Assembly (NCBI GenBank): GCA_025175895.1 | Contig: CM045996.1 | Span: forward strand, 105,389,179 to 105,453,178 | Direction of reading: 5' to 3' | Length of the DNA stretch: 64,000 bases | Source of the DNA: Wurfbainia villosa | Lineage: Eukaryota > Streptophyta > Magnoliopsida > Zingiberales > Zingiberaceae | Shown: in pieces, positions 43,888-54,640 of the stretch | How the letters are laid out: every line of letters begins with the position of its first letter | Numbering within the stretch: the first letter of the stretch is position 1 | Translations under genes and position numbers: made by a program | The notes under the pieces: generated by a model | The model's database searches: none | The model's input: the letters and a program-made list of their open reading frames with translations, nothing else | Told to the model about the DNA's origin: nothing

Positions 43888-46034
43888 TGTTGGAATGTAT
43901 ACTGAAAGTCTAGCTCTTTTTGTATGAACATTTTTATTTTGAAATAAGAATCACATGATCATTGTTTGCACTTTATATTTATTATATGTGTGCATATTGT
44001 CTAATATTTTACATTATAGATAACATGGTGCTTGGTGTGGCACAGAAGATCATGTTATCAGTCCCTTGTAAAATATAAGTAGAGGCTCACGACCAAGATG
44101 GTTTTGGACAAACCGTTTGCATGGTTGTAGTGTAGCTTGGTATTGTTTTGTCTTGAACATAAAGTTACACTAGTACACTTAGGTGTATTGAGCAGGACCA
44201 ACATAGAGGTGATTCAATTTAGTACTGACTACATAATTGAATCGGACCTCAGATATTATGTTGTGCATGCTCTTAATCCCGATATAATAACGGGCATATG
44301 TACTTAGTATTTATTTCTTTGATTTACCAAAGGGTGAGATTTAGATGGATTAAATCAATATGCCCGGCTAGTTGGGAAATGATATTATTTACATGGTGTG
44401 TCGTTGATTATAAGAGGAAACTGTGTCCTATATATAGGTTGATGATGTCCCTTTGAGGAGCTCATAAGGTTCATCATGTAAACCCTGCAGGTTGACTTAG
44501 TCAACATGATGATAAGGTTGAGTGGTACTACTCGAGGAGTTAGATGTTAATTAATTGATGGTCAGTAAATCAATTAATTGATGGACATTCGATATCTTAA
44601 ACACGGGGAGATGGATGTACAAATAATATATGGAGCCCATATTATCATATGGGGGTTGGTGAGGTAATTCAATGATGATCCTCTAGTGGAATGGAACATC
44701 ATTGATGGATCAAGTTTGTGTGGTTCCGATCCATCGGGTGGCCAAGATCCAACTCCTCCTCATGGTCCCTATTGTAGCCTATTAACACCTCATGAACCCT
44801 AGATCCAATGATGGAAAACAAAACTCTAGATCCGACGGTAGAGATTAAATCCCTAGATCCGACGGTTGGGATGAAACCCTAGATCCGACGGTTGGGATGA
44901 AACCCTAGATCCGACGGTTGGGTTGAAACCCTAGATCCGACGGTTGAGATTAAATCCCTAGAATTAATGGAGGAGATTAAACCAAGGCCTAAACCTAACT
45001 CTATATATATGGGCTTAGGCTTGGGCGGCAAAGAGAATGGAAAAAAGAGAAAAACCTAATTGAGATAAGGTGGCTTGGGCGGCAAGAAATAGGAGGAGGC
45101 TAGGGTTAGGGTTTGGTTCATGTTGTTGGGCGGCAACAAGGAGAAGGGAGCTTCTTCTTCTTGTTCCCAATGGTGGCCGGCACCCTTCTTCCTCCTTCCT
45201 CTTTGGTTTGGCCGGCGCCCAAGCTTCTCCCCTTGATCTATGGCTTGTGGTGGATGAGATGAGGGTTGCTTCCCATGGGCGGCAAGAAATAGGAGGAGGC
45301 TAGGGTTAGGGTTTGGTTGTTGGTGTTGGGTGGCAACAAGAAGAGGGAGATTCTTCTTCATTTTCCTTTGATGGTCGGCCCCTCTACCTTCTTCCCTCTA
45401 CCTTGGCCAAAGCTCAATCTATTCTACTTCCCTTAATCCTTAGCCAGAAATTAAGGGGAGCCTAGTTTAGGGTTTGGGCGGCAACAAGGAGAAGGGGTGT
45501 TTTCTTTCTTCTTCTCCAAGTGTTGGCCGGCGCCCATGCCCTTGTTGTTTCTCTTTTGGTTGGTTTCCATACTCCATTTTATCTTCCTTGGCCGGTGGCA
45601 ACATCGAGTTTATTGACTTGGTGGCCGGTTCTAGAAAGGAAGATAAGTTTTGTTTTAGGATCTTCTTTTGTTTCTAGTGAACAAGGAAAGGAAGATCGGT
45701 GATCTAGGAGGCTTCAACTTTTGGTAGATCGTCGCCCACACGTCGTCCAAAAGGAGGGAGGACATACAATAGAAGATCAAGTGGTATAACAAGAGGTATA
45801 ATCTTGTTTATTTTGATTAATGTTCTTTTGTATTATGTTTATAATTGCTTTTCAATTATATGCATGTTTTGTGTGGATGGTTACTTGCTTGTATTTGTTA
45901 TGAGCATGTTTACTTTATGTATGTGTTGATTATACATGTCTACATTCATATGTATTTGTATAATCATGGACCCCGAAGATAAACACAAGAACCGGCGATC
46001 CGTCCATCGTCTCTTCCGTGGCTAATCGACTAGA
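43888..46034 (+). repeat. Element M 3' LTR, truncated at its end
   Basis: Starts TGTTGGAATGTATACTGAAAG after the tract AAGTGGGAGAT. It matches the 5' LTR but stops at CTAATCGACTAGAAG, about 160 bases short, where the LTR of E starts on the opposite strand. Contains about 7 units of the 26-bp repeat, TATATATAT at 45002-45010 and two 201-bp repeat starts. Confidence 0.9.
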
Positions 46035-47626
46035 AGATCCTCCACAAGTTGAAGCTTCCTAGATCTTCTTCAATCAAAAGAAAGAAGAACTCTCCTTCCC
46101 TTCTTGCTTCAGCCAACCACCAAGCCACAAAAGCTTGATGCCACCAGCCCCAAGAAAAGAGAGAACAAGATGGCCAACCAAGGAACCAAACAAGGGAACA
46201 ATCCCTAGCTCCTAGTGCCGCCGGCCAAGAGGAAAAGGATTAGAGAAAGACCGGCCAAAGGGGAGCAATAGAAGACCCTACAACCCCTTTGTGCCGTCGG
46301 CCCTAGATGGAGTGAAGAGGAGAGGAGGAATAGGTTGAGCGCCGACCAAGGTAGAGGGAAGAGAGATAGGTGCCGGCAACCCCTTAGGAAGAAGAAGGGA
46401 ACCTCTCCTATTGTTGCCGCCCACTCCACCTCCCAAACCCTAGCCGCCCAACCAAACCCTAACCTTCCTAGGATTTCTTGCCGCCCAAGCTAATGATAGG
46501 CAAAACCCTAATCTCCAAAAACAACCAACCTTCTTGCCGCCCACCTTAAGCCCCCTTTTATAGATTTAGGCTTAAGCCTTGTTTTAATCTCAACCGTTGG
46601 TTCTAGGGATTTAATCTCAACCGTCGGATCTAGAGATTTAATCTCAACCATCGGATCTAGAGATTTAATCTCCACCGTCGGATCTAGAGTTTTGTTTTCC
46701 ATCATTGGATCTAGGCTCCATGAGGTTTTAATAGGCTACAATAGGGACCATGAGGAGGAGTTGGATCTTGGCCACCCGATGAATCGGAACCACACAAACT
46801 TAATCCATCAATGATGTTCCATTCCACTAGAGGATCATCATTGAATTACCTCACCAACCCCCATAAATTAATATGGGCTCCATACATTATTTGTACATCC
46901 ATCTCCCCGTGTTTAAGATATCGAATGTCCGTCAATTAATTGATTTACTGACCATCAATCAATTAACATCTAACTCCTCGAGTAGTACCACTCAACCTTA
47001 TCATCATGTTGACTAAGTCAACCTGCAGGGTTTACATGATGAACCTTATGAGCTCCTCAAGGGGACATCATCAACCTAATATATAGGACACGGTTTCCTC
47101 CTATAATTAACGGCACACCATGTAAATAATATCATTTCCCAACTTACCGGGCATATTGATTTAATCCATTTAAATCTCACCCTTTGGTAAATCAAAGAAA
47201 TAAATACTAAGTACATGTTCCCGTTATTATATCGGGATTAAGAGAATGAACAACATAATATCCAAGGTCCGATTCAATTATGTAGTCAACAATAAATTAA
47301 ATCACCTCTATGTCGGTCCTGCTCAATACACTTAAGTGTACTAGTGTAACTCTATGTTCAAGACAAACCAATACCAAGCTACACTATAACCATGCCAATG
47401 GTTTGTCCAAAACCATCTTGGTTGTGAGCCTCTACTTATATTCTACAAGGGACTGATAACATGATCTTCTGTGCCACACCAAGCACCATGTTATCTACAA
47501 TATAAAGTATTAGACAATATGCACACATATAATAAATATAAAGTGCAAACAATGATCATGTGATTCTTATTTCAAAATAAAAATTTTCATATAAAAGAGC
47601 TAGGCTTTCAGTATACATCCCAACAA
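46035..47626 (-). repeat. Element E 5' LTR, part 2 (LTR 5' end)
   Basis: Corresponds to 15661-17251 of the other LTR. Together with 21770-22137 it makes the LTR complete except for about 25 bases. It ends (minus-strand start) TGTTGGGATGTATAC, followed by ATTGG. TATA box at 46556-46562, 27-bp repeats at 46590-46715. Confidence 0.92.
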
Positions 47627-47631
47627 TTGGC
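47627..47631 (+). repeat. Right target duplication ATTGG of element E
   Basis: The second copy of 15264-15268. The last codon and stop of the Pol of C (CAC TAG, 47632-47637) follow. Confidence 0.93.
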
Positions 47632-47637
47632 ACTAGT

Positions 47638-47650
47638 GCTAGTGGGAGAT
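47638..47650 (+). promoter_or_regulatory. Element C polypurine tract
   Basis: AGTGGGAGAT directly after the Pol stop and directly before the 3' LTR. It is the only internal piece of C left after the insert of E. Confidence 0.82.
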
Positions 47651-49475
47651 TGTTAGTGAAAGCCCTAGAGACAATCATGTGATGATTGTTGTATGAACCT
47701 TATTGTATCATATTCCTATTTATAAAGGCATGGTTATTATATTTACTTGTATTTGTGCCAAATAACTAAATATAATAATGTCCTTGAGTAGTAGGTTCTT
47801 ATCTATATCAATCGATTGGTTGAATCGATAATGAGATGATATAGAGAACACTACTCTTAATCATTCCTAGTCGAGTATTAACATTCAGGGGCAATGTTAA
47901 TGCGTAGAGACTAGCATGTAGGTCAACACGATGACTTGATCTCACAAGTCATGGATATGAGATATCAAGTTGACACATGGGTATGCATTCGAGAATGTAT
48001 ACTGAATGACCCGCCATGAGAAAGTATCATGGATCGTTTTATGAGTGTCATATACTTTCTCATGTGGCTATTAGTATGACTATTAGTCCTTAGACCTAAA
48101 GTCACCATGGTTCCCTGCATAAGGAGTTGCAAACTTTGGCTTCGTCAAACGTCACCCGTAAATGGGTGGACTATAAAGGCGATTACTGGGTATGTAACAA
48201 ATTATACGGAGGGATGTGAGTGATGTAGATGGGACCTATCCCTCCTATATGACGGGGGTGACATCGATATTCTTGATAGAGTGAGACCACGAAGTGCATG
48301 TCCATACCCAAATGAGTCAATATGAGATATTGAGCTCATTTGATTAGAGTGAGTCTACTTGGAGTTCAAGATATAGATTGTACCGAGGATGACATGGTCT
48401 ATGCCTCAATTGGTCAATCTAGATGTCAAGGATAGAGGGACATTGTCACATATTGTGAGAGTCACAATTAGTAGTCACAAAGGTGATGTTGGAGCTCAAC
48501 ATTCTTGTAACTTGGGTAGCAATGATGTGTTGCTAGATACCGCTCATTGCTTATGTTCCTAAATCGGTTTAGGGACATTGCCAACGTTACAAGAACCTAT
48601 AGGGTCACACACAAAGGGCAATTAGATGGAGATTAGGTTCATATGATGAACCATGAGGATTAGGTTGATGGGATGAACCAAATTGGATTAAGAGTAATCC
48701 TAATTAGACTAATTGAGTTGAACTCAATTTGATTCAAGTGTTGAATGAGTCTAATTTAGATTTGATTAATCAAATAAATTTAAATTAATGAATAGAGATT
48801 CATTAAATTAAAATTGACTTGAATCAAATGGTTGGATTTGATCAACCATGGGAGATAAGAGGTCAAGTTTGACTTGACTTGAGAGGGAGGATGAAAGGTC
48901 AAGTTTGACTTGACCAAATGCCATGTCATGATGATGACTTGGCATGGTCGGCCAATGATGATGCTCCACATCATCATTGACTTATCATGTGGTGCCACCT
49001 CATGAGGGAGACCAAGAGCCTTACATGCATGCATGTAACTCCCCAAGGTTAAAGTGGCCGGCCACTTCTTGATGAGGAGTGAATTGTTTTTGGGTAACTC
49101 CATCTTCTTCTTCCTTGGATCATCTTCTTCCTTGGCTCTCTTCTTCTCTTGCTCTCCCAATCCTCCATTGCCGAGACCTTCAAGGAGTGATAGCACATTC
49201 AAGTTTGTCTTTTCTCCACCTATTGCTTGTGTGGATACCAATAGAGGAGTGTGCACTTGACACTCTCGAGTTCCGGCAATCCATTTGGACGAGCGGGATA
49301 AGCGAAGGGAATCGCTTCAAGGGTAACTTCTTATCATGTAGATCTAGAGTAGATCTAAAGGTATTAAACACATACATGTTAGTTTTATTTTTTATACTTT
49401 GCACGGATCCGTGGCCGGGGCTTTCGAGGTTTCCGCAATGCAAAAAGCGGTTTTTGCGGCTCGGAAAACCCAACA
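47651..49475 (+). repeat. Element C 3' LTR (1825 bp)
   Basis: Starts TGTTAGTGAAAGCCCTAG and ends GGAAAACCCAACA. No second copy is in the window; the 5' LTR should lie to the left. It contains two palindromic units GGTCAAGTTTGACTTGAC(C) at 48861-48878 and 48897-48915. A target copy TCATG (49476-49480) is expected to be repeated at the left end of C outside the window. No gene is inside. Confidence 0.88.
48861..48915 (+). repeat. Two GTCAAG-TTTGA-CTTGAC hairpins in LTR of C
   Basis: Two units (48861-48878 and 48897-48915). The second is a 19-base palindrome with a 7-base stem. Confidence 0.85.
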
Positions 49476-50670
49476 TCATGCTCTTAGGAACCCAATACCT
49501 ATTAGAGCTCCTTGAGTTTACTAGGTATTCCTTAGGGATCGCTTCCCTAGATACCCTCCTAATGACCCTTCTAGGCTTAAAAGCCTTGGTCATTGTAGTC
49601 TTGCCTAGGTTAACTCTAGGAGTGACTCCCCTTATAACTTCTTAGTAACCTCCCTAGGTTTCATGGAAACCTTTGCCACTAGGCACCTACCTTGGTTACC
49701 CTTAGGGATAACTTCCCTAGTAACCTTAGTTTTCCTAGACCTAGTACTAGTTCCATAACCGAATAGAACATTGTGATAGGTAGGCTTATCTACCTTGGAC
49801 CTAGGCTTATGGCTCAAGCCTTTCTTGCCCATAGATGAGTCTTGCCTCCTAGAACCTAGGTTTTCACTCCTAGATCCTAAATATTGACCATTTGACCCTT
49901 ACATTTAATTTTTCATTTTCCTAAGGGTATTTTCTAATTTCTCAAGTCTTGACCTCAACACTTGATTTTCCAATTCTAATTGCCGAATCTTCGAATTTTC
50001 ATTTAGTCTTTAGGTATTACCATTTCTTCTAGGCATATGCCTACCCTTCTTAGAGTTAATGCCTAAATGGTTTTCTACTTTCCTAATAGTTTCCCTAGGT
50101 AGGATTGTTTTAGGGATATTAGTCCCAAATTTCTCCTTATTTCTAAGATTGACATGTTTAGCCCCTGCAATAAAATCTATTATTTCTAGCATGCTTTTTA
50201 TGATAAATTGCAAGTGAATTAAAAACATGTTTTTTGGCCTTATATAAAGAATGAGTATTACTTAAATTTACCTTAGGGTTTGCTTTAGAAGCTCCCCCTA
50301 TATTTGATGCTCCTTCTTGGACCTTCTTCCTCCCCCTAGGGCATTGACTCCTATAATGCCCCTTTTGTTAGCACTTGAAGCAAATTACATGCTCCTTGCT
50401 CTTATGTGTTGGGGCACTAACATCCTTGATCTTTGGTGCCGGTTGAGCCTTCTTGACCTTCTTAGGGCACTTGCTCTTATAGTTCCCATATTCCCTACAC
50501 TCAAAACACATAATATGATTTTTATTTATTAAGGTGCTTGAGTTACCTAGGTCAATGGTGGTGGAATTTTGAGCTTCTTCATCTTCTCGACCGGAGGTAG
50601 ATGGTTCATGTTCTTCTTGCTCCGGCATTGAGGATGATCTAATGTCCTTCCCCTCAATCCTAGAGGTGGA
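49476..50670 (-). pseudogene. gag: Element I Gag fragment (A family, broken)
   Basis: Minus strand, close to the Gag of element A. The part at 50700-50368 has an acidic Ser/Glu stretch and two zinc knuckles, CFECREYGNYKSKC (the His of CCHC is changed to Asn) and the start of a second (VICFKC). Further pieces at 50228-50010 and 49832-49632 resemble the basic C-terminal half. The end IPKEYLVNSRSSNRYWVPKS stops where C is inserted. Several frameshifts. The N-terminal part and LTR are expected to the right of the window, beyond H. Confidence 0.84.
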
Positions 50671-50675
50671 GGCTT

Positions 50676-52887
50676 TGTTGGGTTTCTCCGGAACCAACGT
50701 AGGTGTGTGTTCGAACATGTTTCGTAAACATGCACACAACGGAAGCAAAAAGAACCAATAAACTAATTTTATTACAACACACACACCACACTCATGGAGG
50801 ATACAACAAGTGTATACATAATCTCTATTTTAAATTTTGCAATAAAAGGAAATTTATTTTAGTTATGCTTGACATATCACGTGTAGCGGGAATGACATCA
50901 ACCATAGCGACTCTAGCTAGAATCGCCTCTATCCGTATCCATGCGAGTATCTTCTGGATAGCGTCACAAAGCCATGAGCCCCATCTTCGCAAGAGTTACT
51001 AGCCTCGTGTCGAAGATGTTGTGATCCAAGAGACGATCACAATCAGAATCAAAATTCGGATCTAAAAATAAGCTCCACAAACTCGCTTCTAGGAAGCGGT
51101 TTTCGTCAACCAATTGACGAAACCTTGGTCCTCCACCTCTGAGAATTGCCAGAGATCCAATCCCTGGCAAGTAGGTCACTGTCGGAGCACAAAACGCCAA
51201 CTAAATGACCTCTCTATGAAGAGAGAAACAAGCTGTCCAAGTTGGTGGAGAAGATGGTCAGCCAATCAATGGTCGGTTGCTCCTTGGTCGCCGGTGGCCA
51301 AGGGAGGATGGCCGGAGGTGTTTCCGATGACTGGTGGGAGGCCGACGGCAAGGAGGAGGAGCTACAGCAAGCTTGGGCAGCGACACAAGGGTGGGCGGCA
51401 ACCACCTTGGGCGGCAAGAGCAATGTCTCCTCTCCTAGGGTTGGGCGGCTAGGGTTTCCAACACAAAAGTTATCCACAAAAACCCTTAAACCGTGTTTTT
51501 ATAGAGAACACATTCTCCTAATGATTATTAGTTCATAACAAAAATCCGTTAACCCACTCCAATAACTTATGTTAAAATAAACCAAACCGCGTTGGTCTAT
51601 TTTAAGTTAAAACGAACGAACCAATTTTAGTTCGTTCATTTAAAACAAACCAAACCACTTTAGTTTATTTTCCACCATTGGATTATAACCAAATCAATTT
51701 AGTTAAACCATCATGTCTTCATAACACTCAGCCAATCCATGCTTCCGATGCAACTAAAACCATTTCATACTCGCTCTTTGTTTGGTCCAACCAAACCTAG
51801 TCACTCTCTCGATCTGAGAATCCTATTCTCAAACTCATTTTAAATCCATTGGATTACTCTCGTTGTGTATGTGACCAAATAGGTTCCCGATTTATGTTGG
51901 TCATCTATAATTAACCATTAATTATAGAACGATCATGAGTGACACCTAGTAGTATATCATGATCGCCAATTAATCAGAAAATCAACAGTTGATCCCAGAA
52001 CCATTTCTGATACCCTTCAGCAGCTATAATGAATCGTGCCCCATTCCCTTCACTCATCTTATACCCACTTGGTTCAGAACATGTCTATTGTGTCAGTCCC
52101 CACTAGGCTGACTATGTCACACCTAGCCCAAGTATTACTTCCTTGTCCTCTGGATTCTAGTTACTACACATGTATCCAAGAGTACCATACTCATGTAATA
52201 CTTTGGCCAAAGACTTTAGTAACAATCCGACGAGACGCCATAAGGTATACATCTCCTCACAAGGAGTGGTGAATCCTATATAAGCTATTCAAATACCTTC
52301 GGGCACTTCAACTTATACCCAATCATCCCGGGTCCACATCTCCTCAAAGATGCTTGCTTAAGATGTCAAAGCATAAGTCTTCATGACCAAGATGACTTGA
52401 ATACCGCAAGTCGAAGGAACATCGCACTTAAGTTGCATTAAGAACTTCATTGATATATCCATATATGTAGAGAACCATATGAAATCTTACAGCTAGTCAC
52501 TCCAATGAACTAGTTACCATAACTAGCATCCACAGTTAACTCCGGATATCCCAATGTCTCCAGCCAGTGAGAAATAGCTACTTGGATAAACCAAAGAGTA
52601 TAACTCGTGCTAGTCTCAATAGAATTGATGGTGTCCAAATACATCAATTCATCGACTAGGGATAATTCCAATACGTCACAATTACACATGTAGAGATACT
52701 CACTAGTTGTGATCCAATCACAAATTCTCTCATGCTGTGAATCATATTGTGGACATTCAGTAAATGAGTTTAAGATCCAATCAAATACATGAAAACATGT
52801 ATACTCAAATAGTGAATCTTCATTTTTCAAATAAATAGTACAACCATAAGGCGATTGTCTTAGGACACCTCTCATATATAACTAACA
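50676..52887 (-). repeat. Element H 3' LTR (2212 bp)
   Basis: Same family as the LTRs of G, more diverged. Minus strand: starts TGTTAGTTATATATGAGAGG and ends CGGAGAAACCCAACA. It contains a TATA box at 51497-51503. The candidate target copy GGCTT (50671-50675) lies in the gag of I. No gene is inside. Confidence 0.9.
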
Positions 52888-52902
52888 CACTCCCACTTGG
52901 CC
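52888..52902 (-). promoter_or_regulatory. Element H polypurine tract
   Basis: Minus-strand GGCCAAGTGGGAGTG before the LTR start, almost the same as in G. Confidence 0.75.
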
Positions 52903-52956
52903 TAATGCTAATTGCCACAATATCCAATGCCATAAGCTCTAACATGACCCTCAAAC

Positions 52957-53632
52957 TTACTTTTGAGGTAAGGCCTTAGTTAAAGGATCCGCTAAGTTCT
53001 TTTCAATGGTAATCTTCTCGATTTGTATTTCCTTCCTACTGATGATCTCCCTGATCAGATGATAGAGGCGAAGCACATGTTTGGATCGTTGATGAGACCT
53101 TATTAAGTTTAGAGATGAACTTCTCGATCCAAACCACTTCCTTTGCTGCTTCCAAAGCTGCAATGTATTCTTCCTCAGTGGTAGAATCCGCTATAGTGTT
53201 TTGCTCGGAACTTTTCCAACTTATTGCGCCTCCATTTAAGGTGAATATGTACCCAGACTGAGACTTGGAATCATCCCTGTCTGTCTGGAAGCTGGCATCC
53301 GTATACCCGCATATTACCATATCACCTTCTTCATATATTAGGAACACATCCTTAGTTCTTCTCAAGTACTTAAGGATTGTCTTGATAACCACCCAATGAT
53401 CCATTCCTGGATCGGACTGGTATCTGCTCGTGACACTCAGAGCATATGATACATCGGGCCTCGTACATAACATAACATACATGAAAGATCCTATTGCGGA
53501 TGCATAGGGAATCTTACTCATGCAAATCCTCTCGTCTTCTGTGCGTGGACACATAGACTTCGAAAGGTGTATTCCATGCCTGATGGGCAGGAAACCTTTC
53601 TTGGATTCCGACATGCTAAACCTCTTTAGCAC
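52957..53632 (-). pseudogene. pol: Element H RNase H and end of RT
   Basis: Minus strand. The frame 53632-53036 contains LKRFSMSESKKGFLPIRHG, SAIGSFMYVMLCTRPDVSYA, CGYTDASFQTDRDDSKSQSG and DSTTEEEYIAALEAA (TTEAEY with Ala to Glu). Then a deletion removes the CDN motif, and the rest (LYHLIREIISRKEIQIEK, NLADPLTKALPQK) is in another frame to 52957. RNase H is not functional. Confidence 0.85.
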
Positions 53633-54640
53633 TCGGTCTATATATGTAGACTGTTAAAGACCAAGCAACCTATTCGATCTATCTCTATAGATCTTAATCT
53701 CGAGGATGTAGGTCGCTTCTCCCAGGTCTTTCATGGAGAATGTTTTGGATAATCAAATTTTGACTGACTGTAAGACAGATATATCGTTTCCTATAAGTAA
53801 TATGTCATCAACATACAACACTAGGAACACGACTGCACTCCCACTAACCTTCTCGTACACACAAGGTTCGTCCGGATTTTATGAGAAATCAAACCTTTTG
53901 ATTGCCTCATCAAAACATATATTCCAGCTCTTGGATGCTTGCTTCAATCCATATATGGACAACCAAAATTTGCATACCTTGGTTTTATCAACTGATGTGA
54001 AACCCTCAGGTTGTATCATATACACATCCTCGAGTAGATTTCCATTAAGGAAAGTAGTTTTCACATCCATCTGTCATATCTCATAATCATAATGAGCTGC
54101 TATGGCCAAGAGCATCTGAATGGATTTAAGCATTGCTACCGATGAATAGGTCTCGTCATAATCAACACCTTATTTTTGATGATAGCCTTTCACCACTAAT
54201 TTAGCCTTAAAGGTAATCACATTACCATCCATGTCGGTTTTCTTCTTGAAAACCCACTTGCACCCTATAGGCTTAATGCCTTCAGGTGGGTCCACCAAGT
54301 TCCAAACTTGATTTTCAAACATGGAATCCATTTTCGATTTCATGGCTTTAAGCCATTTATCCCTTTCTGAACTTTTCAGAACTTCTTCATAATTGGTAGG
54401 CTCCTCATCATCAATGAGTAATACGTCGTTCGATTCACTTATGAGAAATCCATATTTCTTAGGAATGTTGCATGTCCTACCAGATCTACGAAGATGTGGT
54501 GTCACAATAGGTTCAGTCGATGTCTCATCACTATGAGTCATCGATCGAGGTGCTTGACTAGGTATCTCCTCAATGTCTACTGGAGTCTCTTGAACCTCCT
54601 CAAGTTCAACGGCACTCCCACTGTTTTTTGCAATAGAAAC
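53633..54640 (-). pseudogene. pol: Element H integrase end and RT (broken)
   Basis: Minus strand. From the D insertion site: RRSGRTCNIPKKYGFLISES, the RT start WVFKKKTDMDG, KAKLVVKGYHQK and a stop at about 54170. Then GVDYDETY, and EI-stop-QMDVKTTFLNGNLLE, with TGA replacing Trp at about 54074. QPEGF and SIYGLKQASKSWN follow, then YVDD at about 53804-53815 and frameshifts. The earlier integrase, protease and gag should lie beyond D and L, right of the window. Confidence 0.86.

Larger units (their letters stand above)
22138..46034 (+). mobile_element. Element M: Ty1/copia element of the E family, + strand, split by F
   Basis: Inserted in the 5' LTR of E in opposite orientation. 5' LTR in two parts (22138-23022 and 38054-39701), internal region 39702-43887, 3' LTR 43888-46034 lacking its last ~160 bases. 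The left target sequence is CTAAC (22133-22137). The right copy and about 25 bases of the LTR of E are missing, so a small deletion removed the right junction. Confidence 0.88.
15269..47626 (-). mobile_element. Element E: Ty1/copia element, minus strand, split by M
   Basis: Bounded by the 5-bp repeat ATTGG. 3' LTR at 15269-17251, internal region 17252-21769, 5' LTR in two parts (21770-22137 and 46035-47626) because element M with its own inserts lies inside it. Without the inserts E is roughly 8.5 kb. Gag is mostly deleted and Pol is broken, so this copy cannot move on its own. Confidence 0.9.

Noticed and set aside
47627..47650. A tiny unassigned spacer between two LTRs
   Set aside because: It is the last codon, stop and polypurine tract of element C, once the ATTGG duplication is recognised.
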